Shown here one piece after another: positions 41,222 through 50,060 of a DNA stretch of 64,000 bases. Both the position numbers and the translations under genes were made by a program. The stretch's first letter is position 1; the number at the start of each line of letters is the position of its first letter. Origin of the DNA: Hydrogenophilus thermoluteolus. GTDB lineage: Bacteria > Pseudomonadota > Gammaproteobacteria > Burkholderiales > Rhodocyclaceae. The stretch spans positions 530,001 through 594,000 of the forward strand of contig NZ_AP018558.1 of assembly GCF_003574215.1 (NCBI RefSeq), given 5' to 3'. The notes beneath the pieces were generated by a model. The model was not told the DNA's origin and ran no database searches. It was given only the letters and a program-made list of their open reading frames with translations.

Positions 41222-41312
41222 GGCGCTATTGTGCCCGATTTTGGCGCGATGGGCTCTATGCGATAATGGACCGTACCACCCGTGGATACGGCAGATGCAG
41301 GAGGGGATCACG

Positions 41313-42206
41313 ATGGCAAAACAAAAAGTGGGATTTATCGGTCTGGGGCTGATGGGGCGGCCGATGGCGCTGAACTTGCTGAAGGCTGGGTTCGAAGTCC
41401 ATGTCTGGGCGCGGCGTTCGGAGTCGATGCAGCCGTTGCTCGATGCAGGCGCGCACGGAGCCGCGTCGCCTGCGGCGTTGGCCGAAGCGGTGCCGGTGAC
41501 GATTTCGATGGTGGCCGATGCGCCGGACGTTGCTGAGGTGACGTTGGGGCCGAACGGTGTCGTGCAAGGAGCGCGAGCGGGCCATATCCACGTCGATATG
41601 AGCACGATCGCGCCGGGTGCGGCGAAGGAGATCGCCGCGCAGCTTGCGGAACGAGGGGTGCGGATGCTCGATGCGCCGGTGTCCGGGGGCGAGGTGGGCG
41701 CGATCGAAGGCACGCTCACGATCATGGTGGGCGGCGACGAGGTAGCGTTTCAGGAGGCGTTGCCCTTTTTCGAAGCGATGGGCAAGAGGGTGACCTACGT
41801 GGGCGCGAGTGGCGCCGGGCAGGTTGCGAAAGCGTGCAATCAGGTGCTCACTGGGGTCACGGTGGTCGCGGTAGCGGAAGCGCTCAACTTGGCGCGCGCG
41901 GCAGGGGTCGATCCCGAGCGGGTTCGCGAGGCGCTCTTGGGGGGCTCGGCCTATTCCAAGGTACTCGAAAACCATGGCGCGCGGATGTTGGCGCGCAACT
42001 TCCGGCCCGGGTTCAAGGCGTGGATGCACCAGAAGGATATGAGAATCGTGCTCGACGAGGCGCACCGCTTGAACGTGCCGACGCTTACCTCTGCGGTGGC
42101 GGCGCAGCTCTTCAACGCGGTGGTGGGGTCGGGCAAAGGGGAAGAGGATTCGATCGCGGTGCTGCAAATCTTGGAGGCGATGAGTGGTGCCAATCCCGAA
42201 ACCTGA
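41313..42206 (+). CDS. NAD(P)-dependent 3-hydroxyacid dehydrogenase (GarR/MmsB family)
   Basis: 297 residues. N-terminal GFIGLGLMGRPMA holds the dinucleotide-binding G10-x-G12-x-x-G15; the substrate motif is DAPVSGGEVGA and the catalytic lysine is Lys173 (GQVAKACNQ). The family includes tartronate semialdehyde reductase (GarR) and 3-hydroxyisobutyrate dehydrogenase (MmsB); the sequence alone does not decide, but the closest overall look is 2-hydroxy-3-oxopropionate reductase. Strong AGGAGG ribosome site. First gene of a four-gene plus-strand unit with tight overlaps. Confidence 0.88.
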   Translation: MAKQKVGFIGLGLMGRPMALNLLKAGFEVHVWARRSESMQPLLDAGAHGAASPAALAEAVPVTISMVADAPDVAEVTLGPNGVVQGARAGHIHVDMSTIAPGAAKEIAAQLAERGVRMLDAPVSGGEVGAIEGTLTIMVGGDEVAFQEALPFFEAMGKRVTYVGASGAGQVAKACNQVLTGVTVVAVAEALNLARAAGVDPERVREALLGGSAYSKVLENHGARMLARNFRPGFKAWMHQKDMRIVLDEAHRLNVPTLTSAVAAQLFNAVVGSGKGEEDSIAVLQILEAMSGANPET

Positions 42207-43401
42207 ACAGAGCGGTGCGCGGCTTACCGCATCGGTGACGCCGCGCAGTAAGCTCCCCGAGGTGGGTACGACCATCTTCACCGTGATGAGCGCACTCGCG
42301 CAGGCGCATGGGGCGATCAACCTGTCGCAGGGGTTTCCCGATTTCGACCCCGACCCGGCGCTGTTGGAGCGGGTGGCGTATTGGATGGGTGCGGGTAAGA
42401 ATCAATATCCGCCAATGGCTGGGGTGCCGGCATTGCGTGAGGCGATCGCGGCGAAGCTCGCCCGCTGTTATGGGTTGAGCGTGGACCCTGAGAGTGAAAT
42501 CACGGTGACCGCCGGGGCGACGCAGGCGCTCTTTTCGGCAATCCACGCCTTGGTTCATCCGGGCGACGAGGTGATCCTCTTCGAACCCGCGTACGACTCC
42601 TACGCGCCTGCGGTGCGTCTCGCGGGTGGTGTGGTGCGCTACGTGTCGCTGCTTCCCCCTACCTATACACCCGATTGGGGGACGTTCGATCGCTGCTTCT
42701 CCGCGCGGACACGCCTTGTGGTGGTGAATACGCCGCACAACCCCACGGGCGCAATCTGGCGCGAAGCCGATTGGGCGGCGCTCGCCGAGCGGCTCGACGG
42801 CAGTGACGCGATGGTGCTTGCCGACGAAGTCTATGAACACATCGTCTTCGATGGAGCGCGACACGAGAGCGTGTTGCGGCAACCGGGGCTTGCGGGGCGG
42901 GCGCTGGCGGTATTCAGTTTTGGCAAGACGTTTCACGTCACCGGTTGGAAGATCGGGTACGTGGTGGGCGCGGCACCGCTGATGGCGGAATTTCGCCGGG
43001 TGCATCAGTTCGACGTCTTTACGGTGAGTCACGCGGAGCAGTGGGCCTTGGCCGACTATCTGGCCGAACCGGCGCACTATGAGGGGTTGGCGGCGTTTTA
43101 CCAGCAAAAACGGGATCGTTTGCGGGGTTGGCTGACGCAAGCGGGGTTCACCCTGCTGCCCGCACAGGGAACCTACTTTCAGTTGGCGCACCATCCCGAT
43201 TTCCGGCACGAACCCGATACGGCGTTCGTCCGCTGGCTGACCGAGACGGTAGGGGTTGCGGCGATCCCGGTTTCGGCGTTTTACCACGACCACCGCGACG
43301 ACGGCGTCATCCGATTTTGTTTCGCGAAGCGCGATGAAACGCTCGATGCCGCGGGGCAGCGGTTGGTTGCCGGTTGTGGCCGGAAAGGCAAGGAAGCGTG
43401 A
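42184..43401 (+). CDS. Fold-type I PLP aminotransferase, YbdL/methionine aminotransferase-like
   Basis: 405 residues. PLP lysine at 248 in VFSFGKTFHVTGWKIGY, NTPHNPTGA for carboxylate binding, and ADEVYEHIVF containing the cofactor aspartate. INLSQGFPDFDPDP and the SFGKTFHVTGWK signature are typical of YbdL and kynurenine/methionine aminotransferases. It probably transaminates methionine or an aromatic amino acid with a keto acid. The GTG at 42184 has GGAGG 6 nt upstream and overlaps the dehydrogenase by 23 nt. Confidence 0.88.
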   Translation: MVPIPKPEQSGARLTASVTPRSKLPEVGTTIFTVMSALAQAHGAINLSQGFPDFDPDPALLERVAYWMGAGKNQYPPMAGVPALREAIAAKLARCYGLSVDPESEITVTAGATQALFSAIHALVHPGDEVILFEPAYDSYAPAVRLAGGVVRYVSLLPPTYTPDWGTFDRCFSARTRLVVVNTPHNPTGAIWREADWAALAERLDGSDAMVLADEVYEHIVFDGARHESVLRQPGLAGRALAVFSFGKTFHVTGWKIGYVVGAAPLMAEFRRVHQFDVFTVSHAEQWALADYLAEPAHYEGLAAFYQQKRDRLRGWLTQAGFTLLPAQGTYFQLAHHPDFRHEPDTAFVRWLTETVGVAAIPVSAFYHDHRDDGVIRFCFAKRDETLDAAGQRLVAGCGRKGKEA

Positions 43402-43682
43402 TGAAATACTTGGTTTTGCTTGTGGTGGTGGCGGGCGTACTCTGGTGGATCCAACGCCGTTGGCAGGCGCCGCAAGCGCCGAGGCAGGAGCGCCCATGGG
43501 GCTGGCGGTGGGGTCGGACGCAAGAACCCCCTGCTGCAGCGGACGCGCCGGAAAATGCGGTGCGGGAAGATGCGTTGGTGGCGTGCGCCCGTTGTGGTGT
43601 GCTGATCCCCAAGAGCGAAGCCAAGACGCGGGACGGGCGTTACTTCTGTTGTGATGAACACCGCCAACTTGGATCCCGGTGA
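43401..43682 (+). CDS. PP0621-like small zinc-ribbon membrane protein
   Basis: 93 residues. One N-terminal membrane helix (YLVLLVVVAGVLWWIQRRW), a proline/tryptophan-rich linker and a C-terminal cysteine cluster CARCG...YFCCDEH suggesting one zinc site. Start overlaps the aminotransferase stop (ATGA) and its end overlaps pilS. A gene of this kind commonly precedes pilS in beta- and gammaproteobacteria, which supports the pilS call. Function unknown. Confidence 0.78.
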   Translation: MKYLVLLVVVAGVLWWIQRRWQAPQAPRQERPWGWRWGRTQEPPAAADAPENAVREDALVACARCGVLIPKSEAKTRDGRYFCCDEHRQLGSR

Positions 43683-45180
43683 CGGCACTGCTCTGTCGCG
43701 TTCCGGGACGTTGAAACGCGCCAGCGACGCGCTGCGGTTGGTCATTGCCGGGTTGCTCTTGGTCGGTGGCCCGACGATGGGGTTGGGGCGGGAGGCGCCT
43801 TCGCTCTTTTTCTTCACCGCGGCGTGTTATCTGGCCGTTGCGGTGGCACTGACGGTCTGGCCCAGTGCGACACTCGCTGGCGCGCACAAGGCGGTGGCGG
43901 CCGCGGTGGTCGATGCCCTTGCGTTTGCGGTGTTGTTGGCTACGAGCGGCGGCTATGCGTCCGGGTTGCCGACGCTGTTGTTCGTGCTGGTTGTGGTAGC
44001 GGCACTCGAAGCGGTGCCGAAAATCGCGCTCTTTCATGCCGCGGTCGCGGCGCTCGCTTTGCTCGGGGAGAACCTGTGGCGGCTCTGGCAAGGGTGGGCG
44101 GCAACCGATCCGTTTTTGGTCGGTGCGGCCGGCGGTGCGCTTTTCGTTGCGGCGTGGTTGGCGCAGCGGTTGGGGACGCGGCTGCGGCAAACCGAGGCGG
44201 CGCACCAGGCGCAACAGGCGTTGCTCGCGTGGCAGCGTACGGTAAACGATCGCATCGTTCAGGAGCTCGCGGACGGAGTGTTGTGGGTCGATGCGCAGGG
44301 GGTGGTCCGCTACGCCTCCCCCCGCGTCGTGGCGTGGTTGGGGGAAGACCCGAGTGACAAGCCGCTTACCGAAGTCCTGCCTGAGCCGATTCATCCTGGT
44401 GAGGAGCGGTGGTGGCGCCAGAACGGGCGTTTGTGGCGACTGAAAGGCGGGATGCCGGATCGCAACGGGGTGTGGTTGCTCTTTCTCTCCGATTTTGCCG
44501 GAGTGCAGCGCGCGTTCCGGCAGGAGCGGCTGGCGTCGCTGGGTTTGCTGCTTGCTGGGGTGGCGCATGAGGTGCGCAACCCTCTGGCCGGGGTGATGCA
44601 GGCGCTCGACCTCTTGCGCGATGCCGCAACGAGCAGCGAGCGCGGGGAGCTGGTTGCGTTGGCCGAGCGCAACGCGGCGCGCATCGCCCATCTGATCGAC
44701 GAGGTGCTGCTGCTGGGAAGACAGCAGCCCCCAAACCCTGAGGCGGTTCCGTTGGTAGCGTGGCTACGCCGTTGGTGTTCGGAGTTGCCCCAGCCGGAGC
44801 AAACGCGCGTTTCGGTGCAGGGCAGCGACGCGATCGCGGCGTGGGTGGATGTGCGCCATCTCCAGACGATCGTCGACAACTTGGTTCGCAACGCGTTGGC
44901 CTTTGCCTCGGCGCAACCGGGCGCGGTGCAGGTGACCGTCTCGGCAGCGAACGAGCAGGTGTGCCTCACGGTGGCCGATGACGGACCTGGTGTAGCCGAC
45001 GAGCTTGCCGAGCGGCTGTTCGAGCCGTTCGTCTCCGGCCGCGCCAACGGGACCGGGCTTGGGCTCTACCTGGTGCATGAGCTGGTGCGCGTAAACGGCG
45101 GTGAAGTTCGCTATCGACGTGGCCCCAAAGGGGGGGCCGTCTTTACCGTGCTGTTGCCGCAAGCGGCGCGTTGCGGGTAA
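43654..45180 (+). CDS. pilS: Sensor histidine kinase PilS
   Basis: 508 residues. About six membrane helices in the first 170 residues, a PAS-like segment (RIVQELADGVLWVDAQGVVR), then HisKA with AGVAHEVRNPLAG and a HATPase domain: NLVRNALAFA, DDGPGVADEL, GTGLGLYLV. The multi-helix input without a large periplasmic domain fits PilS, which senses pilin in the membrane. It overlaps the PP0621-like gene by 29 nt, and its last 38 nt overlap the end of mltA on the other strand. A GTG one codon earlier is also possible. Confidence 0.85.
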   Translation: MNTANLDPGDGTALSRSGTLKRASDALRLVIAGLLLVGGPTMGLGREAPSLFFFTAACYLAVAVALTVWPSATLAGAHKAVAAAVVDALAFAVLLATSGGYASGLPTLLFVLVVVAALEAVPKIALFHAAVAALALLGENLWRLWQGWAATDPFLVGAAGGALFVAAWLAQRLGTRLRQTEAAHQAQQALLAWQRTVNDRIVQELADGVLWVDAQGVVRYASPRVVAWLGEDPSDKPLTEVLPEPIHPGEERWWRQNGRLWRLKGGMPDRNGVWLLFLSDFAGVQRAFRQERLASLGLLLAGVAHEVRNPLAGVMQALDLLRDAATSSERGELVALAERNAARIAHLIDEVLLLGRQQPPNPEAVPLVAWLRRWCSELPQPEQTRVSVQGSDAIAAWVDVRHLQTIVDNLVRNALAFASAQPGAVQVTVSAANEQVCLTVADDGPGVADELAERLFEPFVSGRANGTGLGLYLVHELVRVNGGEVRYRRGPKGGAVFTVLLPQAARCG

Positions 45181-46462
45181 CCGGCGGATTGGCGCCCCGG
45201 GGCCAAAGCAGCCACCAGGTGGCGTCTGCTTTGGTGCGTCCCGCGCGTGCGCCCGCCGCGTGCCCACTCCCCCAGTAGAAGTCGCCGCGCAGAGGCCCTT
45301 GGATCGCGCCGCCGGTGTCGAGCGCGACGACCAATTGCGCGAGCGGTTGGGGCGCGTTCGGGGCGTAGAGCCACAGCGGTGCGCCAAGCGGCAGGAACCG
45401 CGGGTCGACCGCGACGCTGCGTTGCGCAACGAGCGGCACACCGAGCGCGCCTACGGGACCGTCGGCGGGGTCGCTACTTGGGGGCGGAAGTTCGCGGAAA
45501 AAGACGTAGCTGGGGTTTTCCGCTAGGAGCGCATCGCGCGCGTGCGGGTGGGTTTCGAGCCACGCGCGGATTCCAGTCAATGACGCGCGTTCGAGGGGCA
45601 GTTCGCCGCGCGCGACCAAGAGCCGTCCGATCGAACGGTAGGGGTGGCCGTTGTGGTCGGCATAGCCGATGCGCGCTTCGCCTCCTTCCGCCAAGCGCAG
45701 GCGCCCCGAGCCTTGGATGTGGAGGAAGAAGAGGTCGAGCGGGTCTTTCGCCCAAAAGAGGACGGGAGCAGGAAACCGTGTGCCCATCGCGATGATTTCG
45801 CCGCGACTGTAGTACGGCACGACGCGGTTGCCGACCAGCCGCCCTTTGAGACGAAGGTGGCGGGTCTCGGGTACGACGCTTTCGAGCGCGACGGTGACCA
45901 GGTCCGGCGGCGGAGCGTGGATCGGAAAGGGGTAGTCCGGGCGTGGCGTGCGGCTTGCGGCGATCACCGGTTCGAAATAGCCGGTCAGGAGTCCCGTCGT
46001 GCGCTGGCCATCGGCGGTGTGGGCTGTGAGTTGCCACGGTTGCAGGTTGGTCTGGAGCCACGCCCGCTGCTCGGGTAACGGGGCGTTCGTGGGCAAACCC
46101 GCGCACAGAGGCTGCCATTCGCGGTACCGGTTGCTGAGGGTGGGGCAGGCGCGGGCCAACGCGGTGAGTGCGCCTTCTAGGGTGTCGTGCGCGGTGCCGG
46201 GAAGTTCCGCCCAGTCGCTGGGCTGTGCGGTGAGCGTGCCCGGAACCGGTTTGGGTGCCGCAGGCTGCTCGATCGGTGCGTGCGCCGTTTCGGGGAGGCA
46301 AAGCGGTGGCTGTTGAGCCGTTTGACAGCCGGTGAGCGCCGTCGCGACAAAGAGGAGGGGCGCAAGGAAGCGGCGTGCACGCGGAAAGCGCTGGGGCGGG
46401 AAACGGCGAATGCGTAGGCGAAAAGGCCCCTTTTGCGGTTCGATTGCGCGGCGTCGTATCAC
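45143..46462 (-). CDS. mltA: Membrane-bound lytic murein transglycosylase A
   Basis: 439 residues. The lipobox ALTGC46 marks an outer-membrane lipoprotein, preceded by an unusually long basic N-terminus. MltA/3D domains are clear: LLTGYFEPVIAASRTPRPDY, FFLHIQGSGRLRLAEG and VVALDTGGAIQGPLRGDFYW, the last containing the catalytic aspartate. It cleaves peptidoglycan between MurNAc and GlcNAc. The GTG at 46462 is the furthest plausible start; starting later at an internal residue would shorten the cytoplasmic leader. Confidence 0.9.
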   Translation of the reverse strand: MIRRRAIEPQKGPFRLRIRRFPPQRFPRARRFLAPLLFVATALTGCQTAQQPPLCLPETAHAPIEQPAAPKPVPGTLTAQPSDWAELPGTAHDTLEGALTALARACPTLSNRYREWQPLCAGLPTNAPLPEQRAWLQTNLQPWQLTAHTADGQRTTGLLTGYFEPVIAASRTPRPDYPFPIHAPPPDLVTVALESVVPETRHLRLKGRLVGNRVVPYYSRGEIIAMGTRFPAPVLFWAKDPLDLFFLHIQGSGRLRLAEGGEARIGYADHNGHPYRSIGRLLVARGELPLERASLTGIRAWLETHPHARDALLAENPSYVFFRELPPPSSDPADGPVGALGVPLVAQRSVAVDPRFLPLGAPLWLYAPNAPQPLAQLVVALDTGGAIQGPLRGDFYWGSGHAAGARAGRTKADATWWLLWPRGANPPVTRNAPLAATAR

Positions 46463-46487
46463 GGTTCGGGTTCCCAAACGGTTGGGT

Positions 46488-46515
46488 TTGTGGCGTATGA
46501 TCGGGGCAGTATAAA
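46488..46515 (+). promoter_or_regulatory. Promoter in front of the 26-residue ORF
   Basis: TTGTGG (46488-46493), 16 bp, TATAAA (46510-46515). It points away from mltA and lies 22 nt before the small ORF start, with GGGGAGGA between. Confidence 0.55.
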
Positions 46516-46537
46516 CGAACGCGGGGAGGATTGTGCG

Positions 46538-46618
46538 ATGTGGGTGGCTGGGATCGAGTTGCTCGTGGTCGCGGTGCTGGTTGGGATCGTGTGGTGGGCG
46601 ACGCGGCGGCGGCCGTAG
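46538..46618 (+). CDS. Candidate 26-residue membrane peptide
   Basis: ATG 6-7 nt after GGGGAGGA, under a plausible promoter. The peptide is almost one membrane helix, from MWVAGIELLVVAV to IVWWATRRRP, with a positively charged end that would stay in the cytoplasm. It resembles the small single-span proteins that adjust larger membrane complexes. It precedes the DUF815 gene by 55 nt. No homologue is known to me. Confidence 0.5.
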   Translation: MWVAGIELLVVAVLVGIVWWATRRRP

Positions 46619-46673
46619 CGCGTCACACGCGCCGGGATCGGTACAATGCGGCGTGTTCGTGTGGAGGAACGCA

Positions 46674-47588
46674 ATGGTTTTCGATCGCAACATGATGGCA
46701 TGGGAAGCGATGGTTCCCATTTTGGAGCGGATTGCGGTGGCGCTCGAAGCGACGAACCCTGGGGCCCCGCTCGTAGCGCCCGACTGGGCCGCTGCCGACG
46801 CTTTTTGGTTGCGGAGGGTTGGGGTTCGGGTGAGCTTGGAGCCCGTGCGCCATCCACACCGACTCCGTTTGGCCGATCTGCGTGAGATCGACGCGCAAAA
46901 AGCGCGTGTGGTGGCGAACACCGAGCAGTTTTTGCGCGGGTTGCCTGCGAACAACGTGTTGCTGACCGGAGCGCGCGGGTGCGGCAAGTCGTCGCTTGTC
47001 AAAGCGCTCTTGACCGAATATGCCGCGCAGGGGTTGCGCTTGATCGAGATCGAAAAAGGGGATCTCGTCGAACTGCCCCGTCTGTTGGAGCGGGTTGCAG
47101 ACGCCCCGTGGCGCTTCGTGCTCTTCATCGACGATCTGTCGTTCGAGCCGGGAGAGGCAGCGTACAAGACGTTGAAGAGCGTGCTCGACGGTTCGGTTTG
47201 GGCGCAGCCCGAGAATGTGCTGATTTACGCGACGTCGAACCGCCGCCACCTGATGCCGGAGTATTTCAGCGAAAACGAAGCGACCCGACACGTAGGCGGC
47301 GAGGTGCATCCCGCCGAGGCAACGGAAGAGAAGATTTCGCTTTCGGAGCGCTTCGGGCTCTGGGTGTCGTTCTATCCCTTTTCCCAAGCGGCATACTTGG
47401 AGATCGTGGCGACCTGGTTGCGCCATTTTGGTGCGAGCGACGCCCAGATCGCGGCGGCACGGCAAGAGGCGCTGGTCTGGGCGATCGAGCGCGGGTCGCG
47501 TTCTGGCCGGGTGGCGTGGCAATTCGCGCGCGATTGGGCGGGACGGCATGGACTGGGTGCAGAGCGCACCGAAGGGCACGAGCGATGA
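46674..47588 (+). CDS. DUF815-family AAA+ ATPase
   Basis: 304 residues. P-loop GARGCGKSSLVKALL (99-113), Walker B VLFIDDLSFE (Asp153, Asp154), sensor-1 IYATSNRRHLMPEYF and the typical EEKISLSERFGLWVSFYPF. These proteins are often found in betaproteobacteria beside Nudix or zapD genes; their role is not established. GGAGGAACGCA ribosome site. The next gene starts inside its stop codon. Confidence 0.9.
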   Translation: MVFDRNMMAWEAMVPILERIAVALEATNPGAPLVAPDWAAADAFWLRRVGVRVSLEPVRHPHRLRLADLREIDAQKARVVANTEQFLRGLPANNVLLTGARGCGKSSLVKALLTEYAAQGLRLIEIEKGDLVELPRLLERVADAPWRFVLFIDDLSFEPGEAAYKTLKSVLDGSVWAQPENVLIYATSNRRHLMPEYFSENEATRHVGGEVHPAEATEEKISLSERFGLWVSFYPFSQAAYLEIVATWLRHFGASDAQIAAARQEALVWAIERGSRSGRVAWQFARDWAGRHGLGAERTEGHER

Positions 47589-48622
47589 AGCGCGTGGCGG
47601 TTGCCGCGGCCGTGCTGTGGAACGAGTCGGGTTCGGTGCTCCTCGGGCAACGTGCGCCGGACACCTTCTATCCCGGTTATTGGGAGTTTCCTGGCGGGAA
47701 AATCGAAGCGGGGGAAACGCCGCGTGAGGCGCTCATTCGCGAACTGCGCGAAGAGTTGGGGCTTGAGCTAACCGCAGCGCGCATCGCCCCCTGGTTGTGT
47801 CGCCGCCACCGCTACGCGCACGCCGATGTGACCTTGCACTTTTTCCAGGTCTGGGGGTGGCGTGGTACGCCGCAACCGCACGTCCATGCGGCGCTGACGT
47901 GGCAGACGCCCGGCGCGTGGTCGGTGGCGCCGATGCTTCCGGCGAACACGCCGGTAGCCGAGGCGCTTGTGCTGCCGCGGTTGATGGTGGTCTCTCAGGT
48001 TACGGCCGCATCGAGAGGCGCGCCGGTGGGTTCGCCGGCGTGGCACGACGCTGCGGCGCGATGGGCGGCGTCGATTCAGGCGGCGCGTACCCACGGCGCG
48101 GTGATCGCGCAAATTCGGGAAAAGCGGCTCGATCCGGGGGCGGAGGCGGGTGGTGACGCAGCGACAGCGTGCGCCCGGTTGGGAATCGAGCAGTTGGTGG
48201 CGATCGCACGCGAAGCGGGTGCGGAACGGATCGTCGTCAATGGGCCGCCCGAATGGGCGGAAGCGGTGGGTGCCGATGGGTGCCACCTCTCGGCGCAGGC
48301 GGCGCGGGCGCTTCTGGCATGCGGTGCGGGGCGGCCCGTAGCGCAGGACGGGATGCTTTTAGGCGTTTCGGTCCATGATGCCTCGGAACGGGCGGTGGCG
48401 GAAGCGCTGGACGCCGACTATTGGGTGGTGGGGCCAGTCGCTGCGACCCAGACCCATCCGGAGTGTTCACCGTTGGGGTGGTCGCGCTTTGCCCAGTTGA
48501 TCGCGGCGCCCCCCGTGCCCGTTTTTGCGATCGGGGGGCTCACGGCAGCCGATTTGCCGCAGGCGCACATGCAGGGGGCACACGGGATTGCGGCGATCCG
48601 CGGTTGGTTGCGGGGTCAATAG
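47585..48622 (+). CDS. Fused Nudix hydrolase (MutT-like) and ThiE/TenI-like domain
   Basis: 345 residues. The N-terminal MutT domain has a complete Nudix box (residues 37-59: GGKIEAGETPREAL, RELREELG), so it could hydrolyse 8-oxo-dGTP. The C-terminal half (about 165-345) is a ThiE/TenI-type TIM barrel: GADGCHLSAQAARALL, LGVSVHDASERAVAEA, ADYWVVGPVAATQTHP, VPVFAIGGLTA. The fusion is known in proteobacteria; the second half often lacks proven thiamin-phosphate synthase activity. It ends in a 7-nt antiparallel overlap with zapD. Confidence 0.9.
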   Translation: MKRVAVAAAVLWNESGSVLLGQRAPDTFYPGYWEFPGGKIEAGETPREALIRELREELGLELTAARIAPWLCRRHRYAHADVTLHFFQVWGWRGTPQPHVHAALTWQTPGAWSVAPMLPANTPVAEALVLPRLMVVSQVTAASRGAPVGSPAWHDAAARWAASIQAARTHGAVIAQIREKRLDPGAEAGGDAATACARLGIEQLVAIAREAGAERIVVNGPPEWAEAVGADGCHLSAQAARALLACGAGRPVAQDGMLLGVSVHDASERAVAEALDADYWVVGPVAATQTHPECSPLGWSRFAQLIAAPPVPVFAIGGLTAADLPQAHMQGAHGIAAIRGWLRGQ

Positions 48623-49380
48623 CAGAGGGTGAGCGCGAAGGGAAAAGTTTGGGTGCTCACCGCTTCCGTGCCGATGCCGCCTTCGTCGGTCACGGGGATG
48701 AAGTGGAGGTTGAACTGGTATTTGTTCGCGGAAACCTTGGGAACGACGCGATGCGCGGCGTCGATCCACACTTGGATGAGGCGGGGGAGTCTCCCGTCGA
48801 GTGGTTGCTGGTAGCAGCCGTTGGCTGCGGTATGGGTCTGCGGCGTGCTTTGTGCCCGCAGGTGCGCCAAGACGCAGGCAATCGCGTCCAGGAGGGGGTG
48901 CAGCGGTTGCGCCCAGGCGTCGAGATCGGCGCGCCGTTTTTCGGCGCTCTGGTTGAGCCAGAAGTGGTAGGTCGGGAGGTCGAACGCGCAGACGCCGCCT
49001 GAGACGTGCGCGCGGGTGCGCAGCGCGTTCAAAAGCGGCTGCGCGCGCATCACGTGGTCGATCCGTCCGGGTTGCTGGCGCAACGCGTCGATCAGTGCCA
49101 ACGCCTGGGCAACCGGTTCGTGCAGCGCGATGCGGCGCGGCCGTTGGCTCGTCGTTTCCTGAGCGGTCGGTGCGGCACAGAGGGCCTCCAACGCGGCGAT
49201 GAGGTGCCGCTTGAGGTCGCTGCGTCCGGCGATATCGACGCATTCGAAGAGCGCCATCAGGGCGGCGTGGTGGTCGTCCGGGGTGTTCGCCTGAGCGAAG
49301 TGGCGCCAACGGCTCCACGTGGCCTCCAGTCGCAACCAGGTGCGTACCTGTTCGGTGAGCGGGAATTCGAAACGGATCAT
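48616..49380 (-). CDS. zapD: Cell division protein ZapD
   Basis: 254 residues, full length for the family. Begins MIRFEFPLTEQVRTWLRLE and carries YHFWLNQ, GCYQQPL and a C-terminal beta domain (VSANKYQFNLHFIP). ZapD bundles FtsZ filaments at the division site. It starts in an ATGA overlap with coaE, a conserved pairing. No yacG gene follows; the Nudix gene ends here from the other strand. Confidence 0.93.
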   Translation of the reverse strand: MIRFEFPLTEQVRTWLRLEATWSRWRHFAQANTPDDHHAALMALFECVDIAGRSDLKRHLIAALEALCAAPTAQETTSQRPRRIALHEPVAQALALIDALRQQPGRIDHVMRAQPLLNALRTRAHVSGGVCAFDLPTYHFWLNQSAEKRRADLDAWAQPLHPLLDAIACVLAHLRAQSTPQTHTAANGCYQQPLDGRLPRLIQVWIDAAHRVVPKVSANKYQFNLHFIPVTDEGGIGTEAVSTQTFPFALTLCY

Positions 49381-50060
49381 CGTACGGCTCCCCGCGTAGC
49401 GCCTTCTGCTGCTACGCCGCCTGGCGCTGCGCCTTCTGCCACAGTACCTCCCGCTGCAGCGAGGTATTGCCGGTGCAGCGCTTCGATCTGCGCTTCGAGG
49501 TAGGCGCGGTCGCCGCTATTGTCGATCACATCGTGCGCCGCGGCCAGCCGCTCGGCGCGCGAGGCTTGTGCCGCCAAAATTGCGGCGATCTGTTCCTCAG
49601 GTAACCCCGAACGCGCTTTGACCCGGCTGATCTGCTGTTCCTGCGGGCAATCGACCACCAGAAGGCGGTCGATGAGCGTTTGGTACGCCCCGGTTTCGAC
49701 AAGAAGCGGCACGACCAAGATGAGATACGGGTGGTGGGGCGCCAGCGCGCTGATCCGGTGGGTGACGATATCGCGGATCATCGGGTGGAGAATCGCCTCC
49801 AGCCGTTTGCGTGCTGCCGGGTCGGAGAAGGCGAGTGCGCGCATCGCCGCTCGGTCCAACGCACCGGTTGGGGTGAGCACCTGGGTGCCGAACGCCTTAC
49901 GAATCGCGGGGATCGCCGCGCCATTTGCGGCGGTGAGTTCGTGGGCGATCGCGTCGGTGTCGATCACACCCGCGCCCAGGTGCGCAAAGTGTTCGGCTGC
50001 CGTGCTTTTACCGGAGCCGATGCCGCCGGTGAGCCCGACGAGGTAGGGTTTTGGGGTCAT
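49377..50060 (-). CDS. coaE: Dephospho-CoA kinase
   Basis: 227 residues. P-loop LTGGIGSGKST (10-20), VIDTDAIAHEL for substrate binding, ILHPMIRD and LVVPLLVETG. It adds the 3'-phosphate in the last step of coenzyme A synthesis. The C-terminal 25 residues are a glycine/alanine-rich tail not needed by the family. GGAGG lies 7 nt before the ATG at 50060. The same operon also encodes CoaX, the first step of the pathway. Confidence 0.94.
   Translation of the reverse strand: MTPKPYLVGLTGGIGSGKSTAAEHFAHLGAGVIDTDAIAHELTAANGAAIPAIRKAFGTQVLTPTGALDRAAMRALAFSDPAARKRLEAILHPMIRDIVTHRISALAPHHPYLILVVPLLVETGAYQTLIDRLLVVDCPQEQQISRVKARSGLPEEQIAAILAAQASRAERLAAAHDVIDNSGDRAYLEAQIEALHRQYLAAAGGTVAEGAAPGGVAAEGATRGAVR

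Noticed and set aside
42112..44691. 859-codon minus-strand frame
   Set aside because: It is the antisense of the aminotransferase and pilS genes; long shadow frames are expected in G+C-rich DNA and the product has no domain.
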